DNA of 64,000 bases from Melastoma dodecandrum (GCA_029817715.1 JARUPY010000397.1:868001-932000), one strand, 5' to 3'. Positions 21,807 through 34,700 are shown, numbered from the stretch's first letter. A program made the numbers and translations. Notes: a model not told the origin generated them from the letters alone.

Positions 21807-24162
21807 TGTAACGACTCAGAATTTCGGAAATGAAAATATATTATTTGGATTAGAATGTTGACTAGAGCTAGAACGTTTGACCGAGTCAAAATCCGACGTG
21901 GCACGAGAGTTTAATACTTTCGTTGTCAGTGAATGTTAATATCGAATATTAACGAGATTACTAATTCGATTTCGTGTGATTACGTCATAAGGGAAAGGGG
22001 ACGCCTGAACCTAAACGAAATCGAGTTAGGGTATCGGTGATATTCATTTAACGTCACGGATTTTGATCGAGAAAAGTTTAATTAATAATTATATTACAGG
22101 AACGACAGGAATTGTAAAACATATAGTGAGCGACGAATTATATAATATCCGGGCGATGATTCTATCCTACTGAAGATAAGTGTTGATAAGAGATTTGGGA
22201 CGTTCCTTTCCCACCCCCAAACGTAAAAGAAGAAGAATCAGAAAAAAAGAAATATAAATAATAATAAAAAAAAAGATGCAGAGAACCAACGGATATCTAC
22301 AGCACCTTCACATAATTGGATTGGGGAAATATGGCGTCCTCGACCCCACAACTTGTCGGTAGGATATTGAGTTGGATTAAAAAGAAATAATAATAAAAAT
22401 AAAAAGGTTAGAGGACAGGAAGATAAGATGGGGAAGAGGGAGGCTTCTTCGTAGCTTCTCCTACACACAACAAGGAATCGCAAAACTCCGAAAGCTCGGA
22501 TTTGGCCGGCGTTAGCTGTTCGCTCATTCCGTCGAGTTGGGGGCTGAAGTTGCCGCCATCGTCACGGCGGGAACGAGCATTATTCACGGAGGAGAACGGT
22601 GCCCGTCCTTCCTACCCTCGGTTTTCTCCGCCTACTATAGTGGGTTACGATTCCGTCTTCCGCAACACCGTAACTGTGGGAGGACGAGCGAATCGCTGAA
22701 CAGGAAGGAAGATTCGGGGGAGTCACTGGGAATCAGCGGCGAAAGAAGTGGGTAAGGTCGTTGGCTCGAGGATCCTGTTAGCAAACGGTACGCTTCACCC
22801 CCCCTTCCCCCTGTGTTTCCTTTGTTTGCTATGATGGTCGGCGTGTCCGGTTGTGTTGCGACTGTGGGGCTAGGATAGCGAGTGTACAGGGGGAAGGTCG
22901 GGAGCAAGGTATGGGTAGAGGGAGAGACCGCGAAAACGCGGTTGTTGTCGGCACGTTTTGCTTATAGCGTGACTCTATTTTGCAGTCTTCTAGCGGCCGA
23001 TTCTGTATGCGGGGATTGTACTCGTTGCTCTGTACTGTGTGACTCGCCAGGAGCTTGTAGCTCGGCGAGGGAGCGACGTTGACAGAAGGGCAACCTTCTG
23101 TGGAATTGTGGGCTGAATGAGAACTTACTGTCGATGGTTAGCCTCGTATTAATTATCAATGGAAATGTGTGTTACGTGGAGCCGAATTGTAAGAGTTCTT
23201 GAGATTACAGTGTATTGCAATTGCTTTTAAACGGCTCCTTCAAATCGGCAATTGGACTGCCCAGAAATTGAGATAATTCCATTCCTATGGCTGCTAGGAT
23301 GACGAGACGGTGGTTGGGGATCGCGGACACGCGTTGTGCGGCTGATCCGTAAGATATGCGGCAAAAATTACGGATTGGACCAACCACGTTCGGCCTTGGT
23401 CAACGGTGGTTGGGTTCCGTAGATATCATGAGAATTATTAGAGTCGGAAATGAAGTTGCCGCTGTCTGCGATCTGGACCGACCACGTCCTTATGGAATTG
23501 GGTTGTGCAATTTGGCTTAGATCATCTATTGAATCGTGGGGATACTTGTGAGTACTGGTTTGAGAGAGTGGATTCCCGACTGTGTGTCGGAGGAGAACGG
23601 AAAGGTAGCAACATTCGCGGTTGCACCTGTCGCCGTTTCCCGGGCGCTCCCGGAGGAGTGGGTGAGGACGCACTGCGGTGGTCCTGGCACCTTGAGGAGA
23701 GTTGATATGAGATGAGGACGTTGATTCATGGGAGTCGTATGTTTATTTACCGCTTTCCACATATACAAATCTTGACTATGGTGATGGGATTCGGATTACA
23801 CATATTATATTGTTGTGGTGTACGCCTGTATGGTATGATGAGCCTTTCAATTATTATAGTCCTGATCCGCATGCTGCATAAATGACTTTTCAAACACACT
23901 TAGGAATGAGTTTAGAGGTTCATGTCTTCGTGTGTGCATGAGGTGGACGTTCTCGACGATTTATCGCTGACCCCAAATGGGGAATTATTTTTTTAGTGTG
24001 ATACAGGGTTGGATGGAAAGAGGAGGACACGTGGCACAGAATTGAGTAACAAACAGTAAACCTTGCCACGGTGGAGGTATAGTTTATTCGCTTCCGCAGT
24101 TTGACCGTCAAAGGACGGAGAACTACTCTGATGAAAATGTGAAAAATTTGTAGGTCGTTTCA
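21807..24162. mobile_element. Solo LTR, about 2.36 kb, inserted in a Copia gag remnant
   Basis: The segment starts TGTAACGACTCAG and ends GTCGTTTCA, so it has TG...CA ends. It is flanked by TTTAC at 21802-21806 and TTCAC at 24163-24167, a 5-bp target duplication with one change. The insertion boundaries are fixed independently because the two flanks join into one continuous stretch of Copia gag. No second LTR, primer site or polymerase ORF was found inside, so it is read as a solo LTR left by LTR-LTR recombination. The length and the start are like long LTRs of Ty3/Gypsy elements, but the superfamily is inferred. Orientation is uncertain. Confidence 0.75.
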
Positions 24163-24255
24163 TTCACCATCCCGTTGAACGAGCAAATCCTTCAGCCCCC
24201 TGTCATACTCCAAAATTCACAGTCCCGTCTAACTTCTTCAAATCAAACTTTTGTT
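24163..24255 (-). pseudogene. Copia gag fragment, upstream half (split by solo LTR)
   Basis: The minus strand reads KFDLKKLDGTVNFGV, a stop, then a frame change. The intact relative at 31.2 kb reads KFDVMKFDGTENFKLWQRRV in the same place. This piece continues directly into the fragment at 21670-21806 once the solo LTR is removed. Confidence 0.75.
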
Positions 24256-26997
24256 GGTGTTGATGCAGTCATTTGTAAGCGATGGCTGTAGCGGAGAGCG
24301 GGGGAAGCCAAGAAAGAAAAGAAGAGAGAAAGGGATAGGATGGATCAAACTCTGCTTAACCAAAAAGAGAAATGAGGGGAGCCACAAGGCGCATTATTTC
24401 TGGCTTTGGGTTGAATAAAAATTATGTGTTTGAATGTTAAACGCATTTATCTTAAATCTCTATTTATAAAACAGTATCGAAAAGGTTGAAATGGTGTAAA
24501 CTAGAAAGTATATCATTTATCGTACATTTTAGACTTTCTATGAAGCAATGTCATGAATTTGATGTTGACATTTGTGTTGCATATGCTAATGTTGTCAGTA
24601 ATGTCATGTAATCCGTTGATAACTGTTGTTCCACATCTCAGTGAGATGCTCCATGTATTGCAACGTTAGTACAAAACTCTCGACAATAGCCATGTCCAAA
24701 CCATCTCTCATGCCTTCTCTTTTGAGGGCTCGTTCATTTGAAACATGTTTTATAGATTGAGATGAAGATTGGTGAAGTTATGACCAGATCACCAAGACGC
24801 GTGTGGGTTTCAGAGAAAGATATTAACCTGGATACACATTAACGAGTTTAATGAGAAATAGTTTTAAAATGTTAGAAATCGATAAAATTTATTTTAAAAT
24901 ATTAAAATTGTTCTATTGCATGTGATTTGAGGCTAAATCAAATGAAACGTGGAGATCCAAATATTTGATCCCAAGCATATGATGCATTTTTGAAATATGT
25001 AATCTCCCATCATCGTATAAAAACAACCGATCAAGCATATCAACAACTTGCCAAACCATTCACAGGAGTTTTCCAAACGAGAAACAATAATGTGAACAGG
25101 ATTTTATAAAAAGAACAATAATCACATTAACACGAGAAGTTCTCGTATGCATTACTCGCTTATCGCTCTAAGTAAGCATCGGAAAAAAACGCAAGAACGA
25201 TTTCCTTCCTGCAAATGGTTAATGGTTCTACCCTAAAGCCAGAATGGTAGTTGGTATTTTCGATTCTTTTAATTGAGAACCGGATATTCTCCTATCCCAC
25301 AATGTTTGTCTTGTTTCTTCTATGAAAAAAAACAAAGAAATAAATTACTTACGGACAGTTTTGCACATTATACTCAGGCTGATGCAAAAAATAAGAAAAG
25401 AAAAGAAAGAGAGTTTCTCTTTTACTTAAGGAGTGAATGAAAAAGAGTGGACATCCACGAGCACTCCCCCACTGCTACACACATTATTGGGACAGCTGTG
25501 AAGAGTATGGCTCGGTGGGCGTTAGAAATCGTGTCAGGGTTCCCCTTCACCTAAAAGCTAACAATTAGGTGAAGGGTCCCAACTCTATTTAAGATGTTAA
25601 TCCATGCCTTTTCTATTCTGTGTGGGACTATCCCAACACCTTCCCATAATTCCACATCGGATCTTTGTCCGGGTGTCGGACGCCCTCGTTCGGAATCTTT
25701 GTCTGACAGGATTCCTCGTTCGGAATCTTTGTCCGACGGGGTTCTGTACTGCTGACGACCTTCTGTAGAATAGAAGAAACCTTCTGTAGAGCTGCTGCAC
25801 CTATGAGGACTGTTTTGGCTGCTATTTCTCTTTCTTAAACTTTTTTTATTTAATGACAGATTTAATAGCCTCCTTAATTACCCACTTAAATGACATTTAC
25901 GTTACTAACTTTAATACCAATTAATGTCGATCAAAAATTAACTTGGACAGTGGGGACAACAAACGTAATATGAAGAATCTGACATTTTGGTCCATACCAA
26001 CATCCCTCCGCATCAACGAACTAAATGTTGCGATATATACATCGGCTCAAGAGTAGAGTCGAACTCGGACCCAATATATTATTCCAAAGTATGATTCCTG
26101 ATATTCGAATAATATGTCTCAAATATATGTAACTCGTTAGAGTACAACAAAGCGTAGATCGATGTAGGCTAATTTTTAACGTGTCACAATAGTTTAGGTT
26201 CACAACTCCCGTTGGCAAGAGAGAAGAAAGAAAGCAAATAAAATGAAATTATTTTTCATAGAGCACAGATGCAATGGTGAAAAGAGAAATTGGTCGTCTC
26301 CCAGGACTTCTTTCCCCCAACGTTTCACACTTTCCACACCCCATCTCTCTGGTCCCATCTGCTTGTCTTCTTCTTATACTCCGAATTTGTGCTTAGATAC
26401 TTTTACGTTAACGAAAATGACTACTTACGTTATTTATTATGTGAAGTACAATTTATTATTAACCTTCGTCAAATTAAAATGAATAAAATTTTGATCAAAC
26501 AATGATTTGTAATAACAAGTTAATAAATTATGTGCGCCTGTATAGGCATATTGTTTCACAAGTCAAACAGTGGGAGCATCAAATTCACACCTGTGTATCA
26601 TCATCATCATGTAGATTCAGTTCGCTGCATGATTGTCTGGACGAATAACCGTCACCGGTTCATTACCACCTCTCTTTCGACACCCTTAAAGAAACTTCAT
26701 TTTCTAATCTGACGTGGATTGAATAAGTTATTTACTATCTGTTTTTATTTCGATACATATTCTTACCCGTTATCATTTCGATTGTATTGTCGACCTACGT
26801 CATACATTTCCCGTCAAAATTATTTGGAAATAATTGAATTATTTGGTTGAACCCAATTTTTTGAATTTGAAATTCACAAGAATTTATATGATCTCACTTT
26901 ATGTTACATTATATCAGAAAAGGGAAGAAAAAAGAAAATGTTTAAACATAACAAATGGTAAAACATATATAAATAAACTTTTTCCTTTCTCTGGTGA
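24256..26997. other. Intergenic, no gene recognised
   Basis: Mostly AT-rich sequence. It contains a small hairpin and a 30-bp tandem repeat at 25540-25745, described separately. The region next to 26998 should hold the 3' untranslated end of the HD-Zip gene. Confidence 0.4.
25540..25745. repeat. Short hairpin plus 30-bp tandem repeat
   Basis: TTCACCTAA near 25547 is mirrored by TTAGGTGAA near 25567, with a 10-base loop. About 110 bp further, CCTCGTTCGGAATCTTTGTC occurs twice with a period of 30 bp (25684 and 25714), and a third weaker copy (CGGATCTTTGTCCG) lies just before. The context resembles LTR or TRIM debris but no element ends were found. Confidence 0.55.
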
Positions 26998-28079
26998 TTA
27001 ATTGAAATGGTGTTGTTCCAACCATGGCCAGAACCCGGAATGATCCTCCATTCCGCAGAACATGTTGGTGACAGTGTTATTCTCTTCCTTCACTATCTCA
27101 TCCACCTGTCTCGTTGCGTGACGTGATGAAGTCTCGAAGAGCTGCTGCACTTCAACCCCAGCCGTTGGCCTGATTGATGCCGGGAACAGCTGCCGGCTTC
27201 CGCTTGGGGGATTTGGGGCCGAAAGAGGGCTTATGGCACCCCTCGTTATGTCAAGCTTGACTTCGGAGCTGTTCTCACTCTGGTTGCTGGACGACCCTTG
27301 GTCTGTCTCCTTGTTCAGATTTATCGATTCTGCTGGCTCTCTATTCTTCAGCGTCAATATCTACGGAGAAGAAAAAGTTGTTATTGAAAATAGTTTACAA
27401 CTACTGAAGCGAAAACGATGAGAATTCTCGGGATTTGCAGATCTACTGACTGATCACCTCAACACGAAGCTTCTGGTTCTGGGCCTGGAGTGCCTCATTG
27501 TCGGCCTTGACAGCGTCAAACTGTTGCTTGAGCAGATCATAATCCTTTTCAAGTTGCTTGGTCTTCCACCGGGCCCTCCGGTTCTGGAACCAGATCGCGA
27601 TCTGCCTAGGCTGCAGCCCCAGCATCCTCGCTAGCCGCATTTTTCTCTCTGGGTCAAGCTTGTTCCCAATCTCAAAGTTCTTCTCAAGCATCTTCACCTG
27701 CTCGATGTTGAGCCTCCTCTTCTTTTCCCCTCTCAGCGACCCGTCATCCAAAAGCTCATTATCTGCCGCTTCCATGTTCAGGTCTTCCCCCACTACTGCT
27801 TCGATCCCTGGGAAAGACACGGATCTCTTCCCCAGTGGGGACGCAACACCTACACCGACCAAAGTAAATACCACTCAACATCCGTTAACAAAAACCAAAA
27901 ACATTTTTTCCTGCTCTTGGGTTTTCATTGTAACCATGAAAGTCCTGCGTTGGTGGGCAAGAGGGTAGGATATGGTGGAAAGGAGCCGGAGTTTGAGCCT
28001 GGTGGTGGTCACTGTGGTCGTCTTCATCATCGTGATCACGGGAAGCCTGGAGCATGAAGTTAGCCGGGAAGAAGGCCAT
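26998..28079 (-). CDS. ATHB13-like: HD-Zip class I transcription factor, ATHB13/ATHB23 type
   Basis: Homeodomain-leucine zipper factors bind DNA as dimers; the ATHB13/20/23 group acts in leaf and cotyledon shape, flowering and stress. Three minus-strand exons: 28079-27935, 27849-27458, 27360-26998; 900 nt, 299 aa. The N-terminus [11 protein letters not shown] and [12 protein letters not shown] are subgroup signatures. The homeodomain spans about residues 90-147 ([39 protein letters not shown]) and runs straight into the leucine zipper at about 148-183. The C-terminus has [20 protein letters not shown] and ends [19 protein letters not shown], again subgroup-specific. It differs from the relatives I recall at [16 protein letters not shown], where most have EPERKMQLARALG. 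The start is the first ATG of the conserved N-terminus. Confidence 0.96.
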
Positions 28080-29171
28080 GGATAAACTCCCGCTTTCAGT
28101 TACACGGCGACCTCAGAGTGCGCCGTCTGTGAGGTTGCGACGATGCGATGGACCTCATGCTTTTGTGATGGTAAGAAAGATTTGAAAGCGTTTGTGTGAA
28201 TAAAGAAGAGGAAGACAAAAGTAGGAGGAGTAATCAATCGGGAGACGGAAGTAAAGAGAGTACAGATAGAGGAGAGGTCTTTTGGTGGGAAGTATTTTAC
28301 TCAAACTCTTCGAATGATTGGATGGCGTCGTAGACCGGCGATTCTTCAAAAGTAGCAGCGGTGCGGGAAGAACCTTTTAAAAACTTGATGTTATTGAACC
28401 CCTCCTAAGACAAAAATGCCTACCCCAGTTGGGTCACAACTAATTTGTAATCGAACCGGAGAGTTAAGTTTCACAAAATCTGGGGTCTCCCGTGTCTGTG
28501 AGGAGAGGACAACCCCCTCGGGGGGTCCATCGAACTTAAGTGATTTGGGGGGGGTAGCGTGCACGCTGCACTCCTGGACATCGCACGGCGACTTCAGTAC
28601 ATGGGATGGTCGAGCAGTTGTTAGATGAAGATACATGTCTAGGCTAGGGATAAGGGAGAATAGTTTCTGGTAAATAAGAAAAAGAAAAATTGAAAATGGA
28701 GAGGGAGGGAGGGGGGGAAGATGGAGAGAGGCAGAAGGGGAGACGGAGGGGATGGAATCTAATCAATGGGGTTGGGGTTGGAGGGAAGTGGGGTGATGGG
28801 GTCCAAAGCCTAAGATGGGGACAAAGGCTTTTGTTACCTAAACCACAAACACACCTCGTGCCATCAGGAGAGGGACTTACGCTTATACAACACCCTCTCC
28901 CAATCCCCATCCAGAACACAACTCCTTCCATTACATCTACACCTCCCTTTTCTAACCTTAAATGAAGTTAGATCCATTGTTCTGCACTGGTATAGTCTCA
29001 GTTGAAGAGGGATTGAAGGAGAGTGTGATTCCAAACAGTGATATCTTTTTTTGTTGGAAACAAAGTTACCACCTGATGAACACCCCCACCAAGTCACTAC
29101 AACTAAAATCACATTGAAATAAATACGATGATAAAAACATAAGCCTGTGTCGCTCACATCCAAATGAAAGT
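28080..29171. other. Leader and promoter region of the HD-Zip gene
   Basis: About 1.1 kb without a recognisable gene. The sequence at 28640-28960 is strongly purine/pyrimidine skewed (GGAGGGAGGG-type tracts), as seen in plant leaders and promoters. Several short open frames here match nothing. The Copia element starts at the right edge, about 1.1 kb upstream of the HD-Zip ATG. Confidence 0.4.
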
Positions 29172-29638
29172 TGTTTGGAAAATTCAGCTTTCGTGTCGAG
29201 TCTCGATGGTGAAACTTGGACGAAAAACAGCACACGCAAGATTTACGTGGTTCGGCCAAAACCAGCCTACATCCACGGGGAGGTCCTCCGGAGATTCCAC
29301 TGGACAACCGAGATTACAAAAGTATCAAGTGTGTCTCTCACCCACTCGAGATACAAGAAAATCCTAACATCGAATCCCGTATAATAACCTCTACCCTGAT
29401 CCGATGACTTTCTCTCTCGAATGCCACACACTCAAAGTGTCACACCACCATGCCTAATAAACTAGACAAATCCCATATTTATAGATCTCCACTAACAGGA
29501 AATATTACCCAAATAGGATACTAGAATATTACCCATATATAATATAATATATCACAATATTAGAAAATATATGCCTGCAATATTTTCCGTAATATTACGT
29601 AATCTCAAAAGATCTCAACTTCGGACCAAATCCTAACA
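29172..29638 (-). repeat. 3' LTR of the Copia element
   Basis: The 467-bp LTR begins TGTTTGGAAAATTCAG and ends CAAATCCTAACA on the plus strand. It aligns end to end with 31313-31780, including the shared CGATGGTGAAACTTGGACGA and ATTTACGTGGTTCGG stretches. Confidence 0.92.
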
Positions 29639-29650
29639 ATCTCCACCTTG
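29639..29650 (-). other. Polypurine tract of the Copia element
   Basis: The minus strand reads AAGGTGGAGAT directly before the 3' LTR start. This is the usual place and composition for the second-strand priming tract. Confidence 0.7.
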
Positions 29651-29997
29651 GACCGAAGTTACCGAATTCTCCTTCCCTGGACCTCCGGAGCCCCGAAGAG
29701 CTCACCCCTTCATCCGTCATGTCTTCTTGAGAGCGTTGCCACCACCTTTGATTATCGTTCTACCCTTCACACGATCGCAGGGCTCACGCTCCCGAACAAC
29801 CACCGTGCACTATGGCTCCAGCTCTATCCCGCGCTCTGCACTCAATACCTTCTTGGTATCCCGAGAAGTCATACATGTCGACCGTTGCCAGACCTCTTCA
29901 CCTGGAACGTTAATCCGCTCCACCTCACTCTTGACTTCACCGTCAATGTAAGCATCATCACCGAACTTCCTCATCGATTTCACCTTGATTGACACCC

Positions 29998-31287
29998 TCA
30001 AGCCCGTACACATCGCCGTGTACCTGCGTTGCTAGCTAACAGTCCTCCTCGACAAATAACCACGGATCTGCATCCCGTCGAGCCACGTGAGAAGTTGTCA
30101 CTCACGACTTTTCCAAGAAGATGATAAATACCTCTAATCTTCTTCGCCTTCATCAGCACAAGGGTTCCCCGAATAACCTTAAGGACTCCACCTCCTAAAT
30201 AACATCGGCATCCCTCGTCATCCAAGGCTCCAAGGGAAATCAAAATTTTCTTCAGCTCCGGAACATAACGTACCACCGTCAACAGCCTCACTACACCATC
30301 ATGCATCTTAATGCTCACTGTACAAACTCTAGCCACCCGACACTCTGAGTTGTTTTCCATGTAAACCTTACCTGGACCAACTTTCTGGTAAGCTGAGAAG
30401 TACTCCCTGTGTGGTGTCACATGATAGGTACATCCAGAATCAAGAATCTATTGATCACCTGTAAGGTTTGTTGTGGCCGTAAGAACTTTGTCGTCGTCAT
30501 CCGTCGAGCTCGTCTCCGTGAATACAACTATGTTCCCACTCGACGACCCATACAATTTCCCCTTCTCCTTGCAATCCCTTTTCCAATGTCCCTTCTTTTC
30601 GAACCTCCAACACGATGCATGCTTCCTAGACTTTGACCTCGATCGGTCACTTCTCCCACGATCTTGCTCATTTTTTACTACGAGCCCAACGTCAGAACAA
30701 GAATGCCCTTCACCGTTCCTTTTCCTGTGATAAAATCTCAACAAAGCACCAACGACATTCTCAAAGTTTAGCATCTCCTTACTCCACGTTAAAGTCGTAT
30801 GAAGATTTTCGTAAGCATCTACGCTTGGTAACGGGTTCAGAAGAATTAACGCCTTGTCTTCCTTGTCGAACTTCACATCAATCCTCAATAAATTGCTGAT
30901 GAGTCGATTGAATACATTGATGTGTTGGCTCAAATCCGAGCCCACCTCCATCTTCAAACCGTACAACTTCTGCTTGAGATAGAGCTTGTTCGACAACGAC
31001 TTTGACATGTACCTGGACTCCAATTTCCGCCAAACCGCTGCTAGCGACTCCTCGTCCATCACGTCGTACATCACGTCGTCTGCAAGATAAAGCCTGATGG
31101 TTGATACCGCTTTCGCCTCCATCTCCATCCAATCTACGTTGCTCATGTCCGTCGGCTTTCTTTCCGCCAACGCCTTCACCATTCCTTGGTGCACCAGCAA
31201 ATCCTTCACCCTCCGCTGCCATAGTTTGAAGTTTTCAGTCCCGTCAAACTTCATCACATCGAACTTTACAGGCGAAATCCGAGTCAT
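29998..31287 (-). pseudogene. Copia gag-protease, with premature stop and lost downstream domains
   Basis: Gag starts at ATG 31287 (MTRISPVKFDVMKFDGTENF) and stays open to about 30450, including HINVFNRLISNLLRIDVKFD-type Copia gag. The zinc knuckle reads CWRFEKKGHWKRDC, so the second Cys of the CX2C pair is Phe. A TAG sits at 30449-30451, where relatives have Trp before the protease motif ILDSGCTYHVTPHREYF. The frame then runs on through the protease and into the GAG-pre-integrase-like stretch (KKIRGIYHLLGKV) to about 30000. There it joins unrelated sequence, so integrase onward is deleted. At least two lesions make it non-functional. Confidence 0.88.
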
Positions 31288-31298
31288 CTTCACGACCC

Positions 31299-31310
31299 GC
31301 TCTGATACCA
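31299..31310 (-). other. Primer-binding site (tRNA-iMet) of the Copia element
   Basis: The minus strand reads TGGTATCAGAGC two bases after the 5' LTR end. It is complementary to the 3' end of initiator-Met tRNA, the usual Copia primer. Confidence 0.9.
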
Positions 31311-31312
31311 AT

Positions 31313-31780
31313 TGTTGGGGAAATTCAGTTGTCGCGTCGAGCCTCGATGGTGAAACTTGGACGAAAAACAGCACACGCAAGATTTACGTGGTTCGGTCAA
31401 AACCGGCCTACATCCACGGGGAGGTCCTCAGGAGATTCCACTAGACAACCGAGATTACAAAAGCATCAAGTGTGTCGCTCACCCACCCGAGATACAAGAA
31501 AATCCTAACCTCGAATCCCGTATAATAACCTCTACCATAATCTGATGACTTTCTCTCTCGAATGCCACACACTCAAAGTGTCACATCACCATGCCTAATA
31601 AACTAGATAAATCCCATATTTATATATCTCCACAAATAGGAAATCTTAGCCAAATAGGATACTAGAATATTACTCATATATAATCTAATATATCACAATA
31701 TTAGAAAATATATGCCTGTAATATTTTCCATAATATTAAGTAATGTTAAAATATCTCCGACTTCGGAACAAATCCTAACA
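31313..31780 (-). repeat. 5' LTR of the Copia element
   Basis: The 468-bp LTR runs from TGTTGGGGAAATTCAG to CAAATCCTAACA on the plus strand. It is the partner of 29172-29638. As the 5' LTR of a minus-strand element, it would carry the promoter. Confidence 0.92.
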
Positions 31781-34700
31781 GTGAAACTTGTGTCTTTGCT
31801 AAAATCCGATTCCCACTATGAGCCGTAACCTTTCTACCTAAACCATACATTTTATTTGACATCGTTTCACGCGACTTCTTCAACCACCAATCCCCCATCT
31901 GTCAGCAAAGCATCATCCCCCCATAGCAGATAAATGAATCTACCCATCCCATTCATTTCACAAGTAACTTAAATCACGTCGAATTATTCCACTTGCGAAT
32001 AAGTTTGCTAAAATTAAGACATTCCACAAAATGGTGGGGGTATTAAAACTCTCTTACCCATCATTATACATCTACACCCATGTATTAGCAAGACTTCCGT
32101 TTTTTCTTAGTTTAGCCCTTGGTTTGGAGAATACAACGGCCGGACACCGTTTCCCATAGGGTTGGCATGACCTATGTCATGTGGGGTAAAATTTTAATAT
32201 ACAACGCCGAAAAAATCAGCTTCCATAAGAAAATTCAGAGTGCCAAAAAAAGGGGGTCGTTGGGATTGAATTCAATTCATGGAGGATAAAATAAATCATG
32301 GGCTAGGAATCGTTATTTGTCCTTGAACTAATATCAAGCATAAGTATTTAAGAAAAAAAAATTCATGAAATTTAGGTGAACATTCAGTTTGAATTTGAAC
32401 ATATGTCCAATTAATTCGAAACCGTACCAAAGATTGATCGACCATATATATGTTTGTATTCATGTGATTGAATTGGAGCATAATTTATACTTTGGAAAAC
32501 AAGTTATATAAATAAAGGATGAGTTAGTGGGCCCAGAGGTCCGGCCCAACCAAAGCTGGGCCTCCATGAAATCGTCGAGGGGTGTTTTTTTGGGTGATAA
32601 TTAATACGGTCGGCTATGACTACGAGGGGGAGGGGAGGTAATATTCATGGAGTTTTTCATATAATTAATGATAGTTATGTAAGAGATTATATCATCGATA
32701 CTTTTGCCTTTTGTTTAACACGTGATTATTTCTGATTCGTTCGTTACACGTTTTACCAAACGAATGAAATAATTGTTGTAGAGGTACAAGAAGAAGACGT
32801 TATCATAAATTTACAATGATGTTTTTGGTTTCGAAGTTAATTTTTATTCTGTGGTCAAAGACACGTGGGCACAACATGTAGAGGAATTAGTTAATTAATT
32901 TCCGATGAGCATCTTCCTCGTTATTTGGATATTACAAAATTGTTATTAGCACGCGTTGTTTTATAAAGACACAACATAGCCGTCGTGTCCTTGTCCGAGG
33001 AAAGAAAAACGCCTCTTTTATTCATAGTAAAATAAAAAATAACGTACAAATTCGAGAAAATTGCGAATGAGAAATGGGTAGAGCATCGACATTCAACTAG
33101 CAATGTGTATAGAGCAGTCGCTAGAAATTCCATGAACATCAAAGATGAGACCACCAAGAAATGTTGTTCGCATTCAATTACCATCCATATCTAAACGCTT
33201 TTTCTTATGTCGATAGATAATAACATGATACCTAATAATTGACATGATAAGCCGGATTTGTTTAGGGAGCACGAGCAGATGACAATTATGGCCGCGATGT
33301 TTGCCGTCAAAAATTGAATGGGGCCAGGATTATCAATATAATATATGATATGACTACCGGAGATCTTTCCCTTGTCTATGTAAGATTCTAACTTAATTCG
33401 CATTCAGTTGATTGAGCGGGGAAAACAGGACCAAAAAACCATCTGCCCGGACTGTGAATTGGTGTTGAGGAGGTACCTAGCAGGCAGGAACGGCTGTTCG
33501 GACAAGATCTTGTTTGTTATTCAAAGACACAGTAAGCAGCAGAGAGAGGAGATTCTACTAAGTATTGGGAGTGACGCCTAGGACGTCCGCTTTGTACATA
33601 TAGAATTGATTATGCGGCTTCCATGTCACCGCATGGTTTGCGCCGCTTAGTCCAAGCAAGTGTCCATTATTAGCATTTGGAAGGGAAAAATACCAAAATC
33701 TATAATGATCACCGGGTCATATGAAAAGGTCAGCTACCATAATTCTTCCTTCCAAATAGTTAGATTAGATCCACCTAGATCCAGACAGACCCGACCACAA
33801 TGGTCCCGCGACAGTAATAGGGGGAGCACCGAGAAGACTGTGACTAGCAAAAGGGAGAGTCCATGTCCCTACGTCAAAAGCAGAGACGTCCGCAGGGACT
33901 AGACAGTGCGGTGGTCCACATTAAGGCAGATGAGTGACCCCGCGTCGACGATTTCTGTGCTTCCCCTTAAATGCTCCCACTTGACACGCGGATGATGTCG
34001 AAGATCGGGAGGATGAGCCAGAGCTTGATGATAGTAATTGAGACTGTGATCGCGTGGCAAAACACGTCGCGATATAACGGGGACTGAAAGTGTTGAAAAG
34101 AATGTGGTCACCAATAAAGTAAACAGACAAAAAGAACAAAAGAGAATTCACTAAGTATCAAGAAAACAACTTACAGCCATTACATAGTACCTAAAACAAT
34201 TGCGTACAGATAGGTTGATAATCAAGCAGCCCTTCGGAGTCATGGAATGATTGTCGTGTGTCTACAACGAATCGGGGCTGGCTTATTTATAAGACACTAA
34301 CTAATAACCGTCGTCCCGACGCACATTTACCACGTGGTGATTATCCTAAAACTACCTATCGATTGACTACTACAACGACGTCACTATTAATGCTTCGAAT
34401 ACATCAGCTCCCGACGTTGAGGTCCCTTGTCGATACTGAAGGAGGTTGATGGAACTCTATCTTCGATCACGCTGTCCGTCAATCAGTACTCCCTCGGTCC
34501 GTTCTAGCATCAATCCTTATCCTGGCGAATACCTCGGTCGTTTACTATGTAAATAGACTGACTGCAGGACGTGTCCGGTCTCTTTCCTTTGACCAGACAC
34601 AACGTATACATGGATGATCAATCCCATCCGCCTTCTGCTTTCCTAAGCATTTAATCCGTCTTAAGCTGTTCAGGGCAAGTGCATCGTCAAACTGCTGTAA

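Larger units (their letters stand above)
29172..31780 (-). mobile_element. Copia LTR retrotransposon, internally deleted and non-autonomous
   Basis: Two direct LTRs (29172-29638 and 31313-31780) are about 95% alike by eye and enclose only about 1.67 kb. Reading on the minus strand, the order is 5' LTR, primer site for tRNA-iMet, gag, protease, polypurine tract, 3' LTR. Integrase, reverse transcriptase and RNase H are absent, so it could only move with help from a relative. No clean 5-bp target duplication is visible; a TGAAA lies within two bases of each outer end but offset. The LTRs differ by scattered substitutions, so it is not a very recent insertion. Confidence 0.93.

Noticed and set aside
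22502..23768. Several GC-richer open frames
   Set aside because: They lie wholly inside the solo LTR and resemble transcribed LTR leader rather than a gene.
30473..30899. Plus-strand frames inside the Copia element
   Set aside because: They are the complement of gag, which is clearly coded on the minus strand.
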